From Calendula officinalis (lineage: Eukaryota > Streptophyta > Magnoliopsida > Asterales > Asteraceae), in contig OY970825.1 in NCBI GenBank assembly GCA_963853835.1, positions 24,180,835 to 24,244,834 of the forward strand: a DNA stretch of 64,000 nt, given 5' to 3'. The notes below the pieces were generated by a model. It saw only the letters and a list, made by a program, of their open reading frames with translations, did no database searches and was not told where the DNA came from. Made by a program: the position numbers and the translations under genes. The stretch's first letter is position 1; every line of letters begins with the position of its first letter. This document shows, one piece after another, positions 34,376 to 46,195 of this stretch.

Positions 34376-37051
34376 TGTCACACCCCGCCAAAAATGAGTT
34401 TTACTTCATTTAAAATGTTTTGCGGAAGAACGAAGGTGTAACGTTCATGAAAACATAGCAAAAACTAAGTAAACAAACAACCACGCAATAACAAAAAATA
34501 AAAGATTGTTTCACTTTCCAAAAGTAGAAAGTTTCCAAAAATAGTAAGTTTCTTAAAATAGAAATTGTTTTGAAATGAAATGATTGTTCGTAAACTTAAT
34601 GTTTTAATCATGGCTCACGACAATCCCAATGCTCATATCCTCCAAACTCCACTGCACCTAATTACCTGGAAAAACATAAATAGTAAAAGGGTCAACAATA
34701 ATGTTGAGTGAATCCACAGGGTTAAAGTAAAAGTAAAGTAAAGTAATGTGCTTTGCTACTCAAAATGTTTGTTATGAAAATGGTTTATGACTGAAAAGTA
34801 TAAAGTTCAACACCCATATGTTATGAGTAGTAAGTATCAAATGTTTAGTGTAGTTGTAGAATATCTACAACTACCAGTTATGTTTATGAAAAAGTGTTGA
34901 ACAAAATGTTATCTTTGACATCGCATGAACTGTTATCCCCAACAGGTAGCTAGTCTATTGAGTTAATATACCAACCCCTAAGTCCACAATCAACACTTCA
35001 ACTCCATTATGTTATCGTTCTTTTATGGATATACACTCCCGGAGATGTCTTGGATAAACCAAGTAATGATCTAACGTTCGATGGGAGGATGAGTGTCAGC
35101 TAATAGTACTATCTGCATATCCATGGTCTAGATCCACTAGTTAATGATTGCTGGCAAACCTTAGTCCGGTATAATAATTGTTTGTCATGCCAACGCGATA
35201 ATGAAAATGTATATGTTGTACAATCATAGTAAAACAGTAGCATTTGTTTATGTTTTCCACCCCAAAGTTTATAAAAACAGTAAAAGAGTAAAAGGGGTCT
35301 GTGGACTCACCTGGCAAAGCTTAGCGACACAGTACTTAGGACAGAGGAATCCTTTGGAGACTCCTAGCTTCCTAAATGATTTAACTAATGATTAGAGTAA
35401 GCTAACACAGGCGATTCTACATCCAATATAAGTTAAGTGATATGCATTTCAAGTTATGTTTTATGTTTTGTGACATCGAATGAACTTGGATCATTGGGCC
35501 TTAATGGGCCGAAATGAAATGAAATGAAATGGGCTTCGAAATGAAATGAAATGAAATGGGCTTGGGTTAGGCTTATTGGGCCTAGATTGGACCTATTGGG
35601 CCTAATGGGCTTAATGGGCTACTAGGTTGGGCCACTTGGGCCTCTTATTGGGCTTAGGTCCAATTAGATTGGGCCATGGATTGGGCTTTGGTCTGAATGG
35701 GCTTGGATACTAATGGGCCAACTAAAGTTTGGGCCCGATGGACTAAAGTAGATCGATATGGGCCAAGTATGGGCCTTGGCCCGATTGGGTATTCGGGTTT
35801 GGGTCCACGGTTTGGGTCAAGATCCGGCCTTGACCCGGTTTGACTTATTGGTCAACATTGGTCAAATCTAAAAGTCAACAAAAGTCAAATAGTCAACAAA
35901 AGTCAACATTGGTCCAATAGATTTAGACTAGGGTTTAGTGTTCGGTTATGGGATCCGGTTTAGCATAGGTATTGGTCAACAAAGTCAAATCTAGCTATCA
36001 TAAGGTCAAATAGTCAACTATGAAAGTCAACTAGGGTTAGGGTTTGATGAGCTCGGCTAGGGTTTAACCTAGGGTTGGCCGACTAGGCCGAAACTCTACG
36101 GTTTTGGTTCTAGTTCGGTGTAGATCGAGTCTAGGGTCGAGTTTGGTGTCTAGATTGGACATAGGTTCGGGTTTAGAGACTAGATCTAGGGTTTAACATG
36201 TCAAAGTTCGAGATCTAGGGTTCTAGCAACGAATCTAGCAACAAGTCAAGCAATAAACACACACACATGCATATGGTCGGACTTTCTTGGCTAACCGAGA
36301 CCATATGGCCTAGGGCCATGGTCTCGGGTTCGAAACAGCAACTAGACAAGGATTAAACAAGTAGAAAACAAGAGGTTAGGGTTCATACCTTGGATCGATG
36401 AGCAAGAAAATGGAAAAAGGGCTCGGGATTGCTTGCGATCGGAAAACGGACGAACAAGGGGCTCGGGTTTGCTTGCTTCGATCGGAACTCGGGACTTGTG
36501 GGTGTGCCTTGGCCGAAATTGGTAAAGGGATTTAGGGTTAAGGTTGTTTAGTATTTATAAGGAAGAATTAGGGTTTGGGGAATGAGAGTTATGGATGGAT
36601 AAGGACTCTTTTCAAAACTAGATGAGGATGGATATACAAGATAAGATCAAAGCAAGTAAGGAAGACCAACCTCACCACACTAGGTGGTTCGGCCGAACAA
36701 GGAAGGTCACGAGTAGGGAATGACCGGCCACTTAGTGGTCGGTCTAGGTTCGAGTACCGGTTTAGAAGTTTGGTTCATTCGTGTCACGTTTAAATTAAAT
36801 TCGTTACGTTTATTGTTTTATCGAATAAGTTATCGTTTTAGAAATGATTTAAGCTCATAAGTGTCACCATAAGTAAATAAAATGTTTGTGTTGACTAAAA
36901 TAGTCAAACACTAATGTATGGTATAAAAATATGTAGGTTTGTTGTGTATTAGGATGCCAAAAATAGAAATGTCTAAAAATAGAAACTTTCTAAATAAGGA
37001 AAGTTCTAGAAATGAAATGAAGTTACATACCAGAAATATCGAGTTGTCATA
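34376..37051 (-). mobile_element. Solo LTR of a gypsy-type retrotransposon (TSD CCCAT)
   Basis: A 2,676-bp insertion between CCCAT (34,371-34,375) and CCCAT (37,052-37,056). On the minus strand it runs from TATGACAACTCGATATTTC to GGCGGGGTGTGACA, the form of gypsy LTRs that begin TGTGACAAC and end GGTGTGACA. The first TG has become TA. It contains no primer-binding site, polypurine tract or coding domain. The interior is rich in TGGGCCTAATGGGC and GTCAAC words. I interpret it as the product of LTR-LTR recombination. A non-LTR origin is possible but less likely. Confidence 0.7.
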
Positions 37052-37762
37052 CCCATTTAGGTGTCAACTGCCCAGTTTCCGGAAGCAAAGAATATTGAAA
37101 CCATGAGTCAAGTGGAATATTAATTTTGTCAAGGTGTCCTCGAATTTTAACTATATTATTCCATACACCCGAGAATTTACTAGACGGGATGTGAGGATAC
37201 GGGATATTATGAAGAGCTCATATCACCTTTTTCCAAAGAGACCCATCCTCTTGCTTCAACCTCCACCACCATTTTCCCAAGAGAGCAAGGTTTTGAGCTT
37301 TTAAGCTAGGTACGTTCAAACCTCCCGTGTCTATTGGAGCGTTCATTTTCTTCCAACTAACCCAATGGATTTTCCGTTCTCCATTTTTTGATCCTCAAAA
37401 AAATCTAACCTGGATTGCCTCTAGTTTGTTAAGAACGCCTTCCGGTACTTTATACAAGGAAAATTAGTAGATACGAATTAAGAGCTCCAAGAACAACTTT
37501 AACTAATGTTAATCTTCCACCATATGATAAAGAGATGTGTTCCATGATGAAAGCCTTTTTTGAAAAGTATGACTTATTAGCATATTACTTTGACTTTATT
37601 TGTAGCTCTTTGAAGAAACAGATCTTTTAGCACTTTATTTTACCATATATTCCTTTTATTATACATTTTTTTTTGGTCATTTGAACATTCTTATAGAGTT
37701 ATAACTTATATATGCTAAAACAAAAGTTTATGAACTTATAATTCATAAGCTATAAACATATA

Positions 37763-38026
37763 CTCCCTCCGTCCCACAAAAAACTTCCCATTTCACCTTA
37801 AATTTTTGTCCCACAAAAAACTTCCCATTTCCTACATTTGATGGGCCCACATAATATAATACTATTATTAATAAGGACCCCACCACTATTTATCCACTAA
37901 CTATCTTTCTCTCTCCAAACAAATCCTATATTTTAATCAAGTTTATTACCAATGACCCCACCACTAACTATCATCTTAAAACTTGTGCAAAAATGAAATG
38001 GGAAGTTTTTTGTGGGACGGAGGGAG
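37763..38026. mobile_element. Stowaway MITE (TSD TA)
   Basis: CTCCCTCCGTCCCACAAAAA on the left and TTTTTGTGGGACGGAGGGAG on the right are exact inverted repeats bounded by TA, the Tc1/mariner-type target. 264 bp, with a tandem second copy of the CCCACAAAAAACTTCCCATT word inside the left end. Confidence 0.95.
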
Positions 38027-38028
38027 TA

Positions 38029-39147
38029 TAAATTATAAGTCTATTTTATCAGCTAAAATAAATACATCGTTAATTAATTTGATTATTAGTTTTAACTTTT
38101 TATCGTTGGTGAATGACATTGGACATGCAAAAGTAGGTTTAAGAAAAAAAATAAGGGGCGTCTCCGAGAATTTGAAGGTCCGATGCGAAAAGATAAAAAT
38201 GGGCCCCTAAATGCATACTGCTATATATAAAATTCATTATTACTAAAAAATTTGTTGTATCAATTACTTAAACAATATAATGATTAGTATATATAAAAGA
38301 TGTATATAAAAAATTGGGTACCCTCGAAAATATGGGTCATGTGCGGCTACACCGCATGCACCTCCTCAAAGACACCCCTGAATCTTACCATAACGTTACA
38401 TCATCTATTGTAATGACAAGAAAACTGACACACTCTTTTCAATGACATCTTTTCAAAAAAAAAAAATTCAGTTTTGTCACATTAACGTCACATATCATTT
38501 TTAATTAAATATAAATTTTATATATTAAAATTTGGAAAATGATAATGACAGCCCTTAGAGCTGTCAATAACAAGACAAAATTAATGTAAAAACCGCCCCT
38601 TGAATTTTAGGAACACCAGTCCATCAATGAATGTACAATCGTTTTATGCATGTTAGAGACAACCCTAAGGACTGTTATTAACAAAACCCTTAAAATTTTA
38701 ATATTATTAAAATTTTAATATATTAAAATTTATAAATATTAATAATAAGAAAATAATAAAGATTAAAAAATAATAATAAAAGTAACTTTTAATAATTATT
38801 AAAAGAACTCTCTCATATCCCTTTACAATCTTTGTCTCTTACTTTTCAGTTAACCGACGAGATTGGGAAACAGAAGCAAACCGAAGAGCAAGGAAAAGTT
38901 TGCCAACCGTGTTAGTTTGGAGGAGTAAAGTCACGAGAAAACTGACGAGTTATGGGCACAAGGCCACATGTACGGGTAAGTTGAGCATCACTGTGTCAGT
39001 ACAAAGTTACTTGTTTTTACAAGTCGCATTTCTATCTTCCTGAATTTTAAACAAAATTGAGCAATTTTGGTTCATTATTTGATTGTCTTTTGCGCAAACA
39101 AACAATTTATACTAAAAATACGATATCATATTTGGTATTTGATGTAT
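38029..39147. other. Intergenic DNA left of the copia insertion
   Basis: No convincing gene. There are AT-rich tracts and short facing repeats (TGACAGCCCTTAGAGCTGTCA at about 38,567). ATGGGCACAAGGCCACATG followed by CGGGTAAGT at 38,953-38,982 looks like a first exon and donor, but nothing downstream supports it. Confidence 0.4.
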
Positions 39148-39665
39148 TGTTTGGATATAAACAGATATACACATTCTATTACTGATGCCGCAGTTGGTAC
39201 TGATCAAGGCATATTGAAGTTAGTACTGATGGGGCAGAAAAGCAATATACTACTGATGCTAATCTTGGAAGTTACTATTGATGACACTTACTACTGACGA
39301 TCAACAATTACTACTGATTCTATTTATGGTGCTGATCGAGTCCGAGATTCTAGCTTAGTTTGTTATAGAATGTATATCTTGATGTATATTGATTGTAATC
39401 GAATCCTAGAATAACTAGGTTAATAATTTAGGCTTCAAGGACTATTATAAATAGTTCCTTACGAATTGTAAACGTACGTGTGTATTGATCGATAAAATTA
39501 ATATACATTGAAGCTTTTTGTGATTACTGTGTTCTTATTCTTATTCGTATTCATTAACAGTATTCATTGTTCTTAATCAATTAACATAAGTGTTGATCCG
39601 CTGCAACTTCTTATTGTTAGTAGATCTTAGATTAATTAATCTGTCTGGGTTAATCGATCCTGACA
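39148..39665 (+). repeat. 5' LTR of the copia element
   Basis: 518 bp, TGTTTGGATAT to CCTGACA. TATAAATA lies at 39,447-39,454. Eight or so TACTACTGAT-type words lie in the first 170 bases. It differs from the 3' LTR at roughly ten positions by eye (about 2 percent), so it is older than the nested LARD. Confidence 0.95.
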
Positions 39666-39667
39666 AG

Positions 39668-39679
39668 TGGTATCAGAGC
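39668..39679 (+). promoter_or_regulatory. Primer-binding site for initiator tRNA-Met
   Basis: TGGTATCAGAGC begins two bases after the 5' LTR. This is the standard plant LTR-element site complementary to the tRNA-Met 3' end, where minus-strand DNA synthesis starts. Confidence 0.95.
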
Positions 39680-39749
39680 TTTACGGTTCTAGATCTACGA
39701 AGTAAGAACAACAAAAAGTTTCATACTTTTGAACTCAAAATTGTTAATC

Positions 39750-42174
39750 ATGTCTGATAACAATGAAAGCACTCAAGCTAACAAAATTCCCATTCTTACT
39801 CCCAACAACTTTGGAATGTGGAAGAACAGAATCAAGCAATATATGCTTATTACTGATTACTCCATGTGGGAAGTTGTTGTTGAAGGCAACAAAACCATCC
39901 AGACTCAAGTAGCAAGCTCCTCAACTGAAGTCGACAAACTCAAGTGTGAAAAAGAGAAGAAAGACAAAGGCATTGAACTCAAAGCCTTAATCACTCTTTT
40001 GCTTGCTATCCCCAATGTTTATCAACATCTCTTTGTTGAATATGATGATACTAAGAAGCTATGGCAGGCACTGGAGAAGAGATTTGTTGGCACCAAAAGC
40101 ACCAAAAGAAACATGAAATCTGTACTGAAACGGGACTTTGAAAACTTCAAAGGCCAAAAGAATGAATCATTATCACAAGTCTTTGATAGGTTCAACAAAC
40201 TTATTGGTGAACTGAATCAAGTTGGTTACAAACCAGACAATGATGATGTAAATAGAAAGTTTCTCAGATCTCTTGGTGAGGAATGGTCTATGTATACAGT
40301 CATATATAGACAAGATGATGCTTTGGAAGAAAAAGAGCTGGATGAGTTGTACAATGAGCTAAGAGTGTTTGAATCTGAGGTAAGTACTAAAACTCTAAAT
40401 TTACCTTCAAACAATGCTGATTTTGTGTCTAGTACAGGAACATGTCAGAAGGCTATAAAGAATGCAAGCATTGAAGATGTAGCAAGAGAATCCTTCTTCA
40501 CTAGTCATGTGCATACTACATTAATTAGTGAGGATTTAGAACAACTCAATCCTGATGATTTGGAAGAGATGGACATCAAGTGGCAGATGACAATGCTGAG
40601 CTTAAGAACAAAAAAGTTTCATAAAAGAACTGGAAGGCAAAAATCTGTCTTACAACAAAGGTGATCGTGCTGGATTTGACAAGACCAAGGTCAAATGCTA
40701 CAATTGTAGCAATTTGGGTCACTTTGCAAGGGAATGTCCAAACAAAGACCAAAGATCAAGCTACAACAAAAACATCACTTCCAATTCAACTGCTTTAGTA
40801 TCTCAAGAAGGACAAGGATATGACTGGAGCTTTCAAGCAGAAGAACATGCACAGAACCAAGCTCTCACGGTCTTCACTACTGATTCTACTACTAAGGTAC
40901 ATTCTAAATCTTGCACTCCTGAATGCATTAAGGCATATAAAGAATTAGAAAAACTTAATAAATAAACACTTGAAGAGATGATTCTAAATAGAAATAGAAG
41001 AATTGAATACAATGGTTGTATAGCTGATTTAGAAAATCAAATTAAAATCTATAAAATAACTGATCAAAAGGTAAAAGATGAATTGCTACAAACTACTTAT
41101 GAAAAAGAACATGTTGAATTAAAATTAAAAGAAACTTTGATCAAATTAGAAGAATGTCAAATGGAATTAGAACAGAATAAATTAACTATTAAAAAATTTG
41201 AAAGAAGTTCTAAAATTGTTAATGAATTAACAAGTAATCAAACCACTGAAAAAGTTGTGCATGGAGTGGGATATCATGCAGTTCCACCTCCAACTAATTT
41301 TATACCTCCTCTTAAACCAAGCACAGAAAGAACTTTAAATGATTTAAAAATAGAAAATCAAACTGAAACTGAAACCAGTAATGAATCAAATGATGATCAA
41401 ACAACTGAGTCAACTGATACAAGTTTTCACACAACACAAAGTCAAACTGAATCCCCAAAATACAACTCAGAAAATATATCAAAAATTTTAAGAAGGGGAA
41501 ATCAAAGAAACTTGAACCAGTTAAAAGAACAAAGAAAGCCTGAAAGTGCTAAGTCAACAAAATTATCATGTTTAATTTGCAACAAGGTTAACCACATAGC
41601 TAAAAATTGTCACTTCAATCCTATAAACAGTCAAGAATTTAAAGAATTTAAAGTTAACAAAGAAAAGGAGAAAGCTTTAAAATTAAAACAAATTGAAGAA
41701 ACAAAAGCAAAAGAACTTAAAAAACCACATCTTGAAACTCCCAAATTTGGAAGAACTGCACAAAGATTTGTGCAAAATATCAGGTACAAAAGTCCACACA
41801 GAAGTAATTATTTCAAAAACAATGGTAAACAAAATCAATTTCCTCAATATTCAAAGTTTTCAAACACCAGTAGAAATTATTTCAGGTTTACTACTGGTAA
41901 AAACCCTAATTACAATGCTGTCTGGTATAATTACAAAAACACTACTGACCATGCTCATACCTCATATTACCCAAACACTACTGGTCCATCAGTAGTAAAA
42001 TATTCAAAAGCTAAACACTACGGGTACAAACCAAGATCAGTAGCTAACAAAAGTACCAGTACTAATCAAACACCCAAGAACATAACTGCACACAAAGCTC
42101 ATTCAGTTAGAAAATCTTACTCTTCAAAGGATGGACCCAAGACAAAACAAGCTTGTGTTCCCAAAATTAACTAA
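39750..42174 (+). pseudogene. gag: Copia gag, broken
   Basis: Encodes the nucleocapsid precursor that packages element RNA in virus-like particles. It starts MSDNNESTQANKIPILTPNN at 39,750, with the usual copia gag core (FGMWKNRIKQYM). A one-base insertion near 40,620 shifts the frame. It reopens with a first zinc knuckle, CYNCSNLGHFAREC, at about 40,697. An in-frame TAA at 40,963 follows. The same frame then continues as a coiled coil (ENQIKIYKITDQKVKDELL) and a second knuckle, CLICNKVNHIAKNC, at about 41,570. It ends at TAA 42,172-42,174. The long gag with two separated knuckles is unusual for a small copia element but fits the Sirevirus type. Confidence 0.85.
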
Positions 42175-42188
42175 TCCTTTTACTTTAT

Positions 42189-45100
42189 GTGCAGAGTATC
42201 CAGATCCCTGAAGAAGGTAGAACATGTCATATTGATAGTGGATGCTCTAGACACATGACTGGAAATCTTCAAATACTTAGAGATTTCAAGTCTTTTGAAG
42301 GAGGATATGTTGCTTTTGGAGAAAATCCAAGAGGTGGTAAGATTACAGGTAAATGTACAGTATCAAATGGTAAAATCACTTTTGATGATGTATTTTATGT
42401 TGCTGAACTTAAATATAATCTGGTTAGTGTCTCACAAGTCTGTGATAAGAAGAACAAAATTCTTTTTACAGATGTAGAGTGCATCATTCTTTCTCCTGAT
42501 TTTATTTTAGATGAAAAATTTGTTGTTTTAAGAACACCAAGGAGAAACAATGTGTATTGCCTAGATATAGGGGGAGAACTCATTTCTTCAAATGAGATCA
42601 ACTGTTTTATATCTAAGGCAAACACAAATGAATCAGATCTCTGGCATAGAAGGATGTGTCACACAAATTTTAAAAATATGAACAATTTAGTCAAAAAGAA
42701 TCTGGTAGTTGGTTTACCACAAAAAGAATTATGTGTGATCATCATTGTGTTGCCTGCCTAAAAGGTAAACAACACAAGACTTCTCATAAGTCCAAAGCAA
42801 TCAATTCTATTTCTAATCCTTTGCAGCTCTTACATATGGACCTTTTTGGACCTACAAATGTAATGAGTATTGGAAAGAAACAATACTGCCTTGTTATTAC
42901 TGATGATTTTTCCAGATATACTTGGGTCTTCTTTCTTAGGACCAAAGATGAAACAAGTGAAATCATAAAGAATCTGATTGTAAAGCTGGAAAATACAAGA
43001 GATCTCAAAGTGAAAGCAATTAGATGTGACAATGGAACAGAATTTAAAAATACTAATCTAATTGAATTCTGTGATCTTAAGGGCATTGACAGACAGTACA
43101 GTTCACCAAGAACTCCACAACAAAATGGTGTAGCTGAAAGAAGAAACAGAACCATCATTGAAGCAGCCAGATCTATGCTTGCATATTAAAAATTACCAAT
43201 AACTTTTTGGGCTGAAGCTGTTAATACTGCTTGTTATGTTCAAAACAGAGTATTAATAGTTAAGCCTCACTTTAAAACACCTTATGAACTTTTCAATAAA
43301 AGAAAACCATCAATAAGTTTCTTAAAATCATTTGGTTGTCCTTGTACTATTTTAATTACAAGAGAACAAATTGGTAAGTTTGACTGCAAAGCAGATGATG
43401 AAATATTTGTAGGATACTCAACTCAAAGCAAATCTTACAGAGTATTCAACAAAAGGCTAATGATCATTGAAGAAAGTGTAAATTTATCCTTTAATGAAAA
43501 TCTAATGAATGAACAAGGAAATGGTCCATATTGGCTGTTTAACATTGATAATCTAACCAAATCTTTTGATGTTAATTATGTGTATAATACAGGAGATTCA
43601 AACAATCAAAGCCAACAAGAAGGACCATCATCAGGTGGAAGGCAAGAAATAATGAAATATATCTTAGTTAATACTGATCCCATAGTTGATACTGAGGACA
43701 GTAGTAACTCTGATAACCCTAGTTTCATTGACACCAGCAACAACACCAACTCTGAAGATACTACTGATCCCAGTAGTAACTCTGAACCTCATAGTTTTGA
43801 TGATGATCTACACAACAATGATGTCAGTAACAACAATGACCCACCTGAGGTCAATGAAGAAAATGGTACTACTGACACCAGTAGCAATGAAGAATCTCCA
43901 CAAAATACAAACAATCAGGAAGAAACATGGACCGATGTACAATTTCCTGAATCCAATGAGTCAAATCTAGATACTGAAATTACTGTTGACAAAGTTCCAG
44001 GAACCAGAACTGAAAAGAATCACCCTTTGGACCTAGTCCTAAGTGATGTCAATTCAAACATGCAGACAAGAAGCAAATTTAATTCTTCATTAAATTCAAA
44101 TGTTTGTAACATAAGTCTAATATCTAATGAATGCATGTATGAATGTTTTCTGTCATAGGAGGAACCTAAAAAGATTCAACAAGCTATGAAAGACTCAAAC
44201 TGGATCATAGCCATGCAAGAAGAACTTCTTCAATTCAAACTACAAGCTGTATGGACTCTTGTACCTCTACCAAAAGGAAAAAGGCCCATTGGAAAAAGAT
44301 GGATTTTTAGAAACAAAAAGGATGAAAGAGGTATAGTAATAAAAAAAACAAAGCAACACTTGTAGCCCAAGGATACACACAAGAAGAAGGTATTGATTAT
44401 GATGAAGTATATGCACCTGTTGCCAGAATTGAAGCAATAAGAATATTTCTGGCATATACTTCATACAAGAAATTCAAAGTCTACCAAATGGATGTGAAAA
44501 GTGCCTTCCTTTATGGGAAAATTGAAGAAGAAGTGTATGTATGTCAACCTCCAGGATTGGAAGATCCAGAACATGATGAGTATGTGTACAAGCTAGACAA
44601 AGCTTTATATGGTCTTTATCAGGCACCAAGAGCTTGGTATGACACATTGTCTTCATACTTACTGAATAACAATTTCAAGAGAGGTGTCATTGACAAAACT
44701 TTATTCATAAGAAAGGTCAAAGATGATATACTACTGGTACAAATATATGTAGATGATATCATCTTTGGATCAACAAATGATCAACTGTGCAAAGAATTTG
44801 AAGAGCTAATGCAGATCAGTTCAAGATGAGCTCAATAGGTCCAATGAACTTCTTTCTTGGACTACAAATCAATCAAAGATCAGATGGTATTTTGATCAAC
44901 CAATCAAAATATGTTAGAGACATTTTGGAGAAATTTACAATGAAAGACAGAAAAAGTGCAAGCACACCAATGGAAACTCACAAACACCTACATCCTGATG
45001 TTGAGGGGGAGGATGTAGATGAACACCTTTACAGATCTATGATAGGTTCTTTAATGTATCTAACTGCATCAAGACCTGACATTATGTATAGTGTTTGTGT

Positions 45101-45689
45101 ATGTGCCAGGTATCAAGCAAGACCTAAGGAACTACACTTGCAAGCTATCAAGAGAATCTTCAGATACTTAAAGGGAAAACCTTCTCTTGGTCTCTGGTAT
45201 CCACATGCATCACCATTTGAACTCATAGCCTACACTGATAGTGACTATGTTGGTGAATGTCAAGATAGGAAATCTACTACTGGTGGATGTCAGTTCTTTG
45301 GATCAAGATTGGTGTCATGGCAATGCAAGAAACAAACAAATGTTTCAACATCAATTGCTGAAGCAGAGTATGTAGCTGCATCTGCTTGCTGTGCTCAAGT
45401 TCTGTGGATTCAAAATCAACTCCTAGACTTTGGTATATCTATTCTTCAAACTTCCATTTTTATTGATAATCAAAGTGCTATCAGTATTGTGAATAATCCA
45501 GTAAAACACTCAAAAACAAAACACATTGAAATAAGATTCCACTTTATAAAAGATTGTAATGAAAAGAAATTAATCAAGGTAGAGAAAATTCATACTGATA
45601 ATCAATTAGTAGATCTTTTTACAAAAGCATTTGATGTAGGAAGATTCAGCTTCTTGGTTAGCAGTATTGGAATGATTTTAATAAATTAA
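42189..45689 (+). pseudogene. pol: Copia pol (protease, integrase, RT, RNase H), broken
   Basis: Protease has HIDSGCSRHMTG (about 42,230). It is followed by the pre-integrase segment LWHRRMCHTNF, a frameshift near 42,727, and the CVACLKGKQH part of the zinc site. The integrase core shows HMDLFGP, RCDNGTEFKN and QQNGVAERRNR, the D-D-E set. A TAA at 43,187-43,189 comes next, then the integrase C-terminus and an Asn/Ser/Asp-rich linker to TAG 44,156-44,158. Reverse transcriptase begins KRPIGKRWIF and shifts frame at an A8 run (44,341-44,348). It has VAQGYTQEEGIDYDEVYAPV and the catalytic YVDDIIFGST, and shifts again near 44,820. RNase H shows YTDSDYVG, STSIAEAEY and IDNQSAI and ends at 45,689. 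Domain order is copia, not gypsy. At least five lesions make it inactive. Confidence 0.92.
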
Positions 45690-46195
45690 TTCTCAAAAGA
45701 AAATCAAATGTAAAGTTTTGTAAAATTTTTATAATTATAAGTATGTTTTACTACTGGTTATTTATTACTACTGATCGTGTGTTATTACTACAATTTAGTA
45801 CTGATAGGGTCTCTCAGTAGAAATAGGGTAAGTAGAGAAACAATGGTTACTACTGATGTTTCTACTACTGACACTTAGTTACTACTGATCGACCGTTATC
45901 TGTAAAATACAGAAATTACAATACCGACCCTCATGAAAATAGCCGTTGGGTTATTATTCGAAGGACATTTCGGTCATTTTGCAGGTAAGATCAAAAAATA
46001 TAAATAGCAGAGTGTGATTAGTTTAGCATTATCTTCTCCTCGATTCGATAAACCCTACACTAAACCTAATCTCTGCAAATTCCGATCAAAACCCTGCATC
46101 AGTATCAACTCAATTCCTTCCACAAATTCGAAATTCTTGCAAAATCGACTGCACTTTCTGTGAAATTTTCATCCCCAAAGATCAAAATCACTCAA
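45690..46195 (+). promoter_or_regulatory. Spacer with TATA box between pol and the extra ORF
   Basis: About 500 bases without coding sequence. The first 200 hold many TTACTACTGAT words. Then comes a block conserved in the gag-pol-less copy (TCATGAAAATAGCCGTT, GCAGGTAAGATC, TTAGTTTAGCATTATCTTC) containing TATAAATAG at 45,999-46,007, about 190 bases before the start codon at 46,196. Conservation of a non-coding block with a TATA box in two diverged copies suggests a separate promoter for the extra ORF. This is inferred. Confidence 0.5.

Larger units (their letters stand above)
32256..37560 (-). pseudogene. 5'-truncated LINE, ORF2 C-terminal half, interrupted three times
   Basis: On the minus strand 37,560-37,052 reads, with many stops and shifts, as the end of a plant LINE reverse transcriptase region (LSYGGRLTLVKVVLGAL, NLALLGKWWWRLKQEDGSLW). 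It resumes at 34,375 as SPWLKAVPIRVNNFFWRFYL and KRLPMCFNLLKRGI, the zf-RVT zinc-binding module. It resumes again after a MITE with HLFWQCCKTRDIWINF and WHIWNARNEAVFNN near 33,560-33,350. A T9 run at 32,256-32,264 is the likely poly(A) tail. The insertions are the hAT MITEs at 32,290 and 33,567 and a solo LTR at 34,376. Clearly inactive. Confidence 0.8.

Noticed and set aside
38953..38982. Possible first exon with GTAAGT donor cut off by the copia insertion
   Set aside because: No matching downstream exon on the far side of the element near 59,201 and no recognisable peptide.
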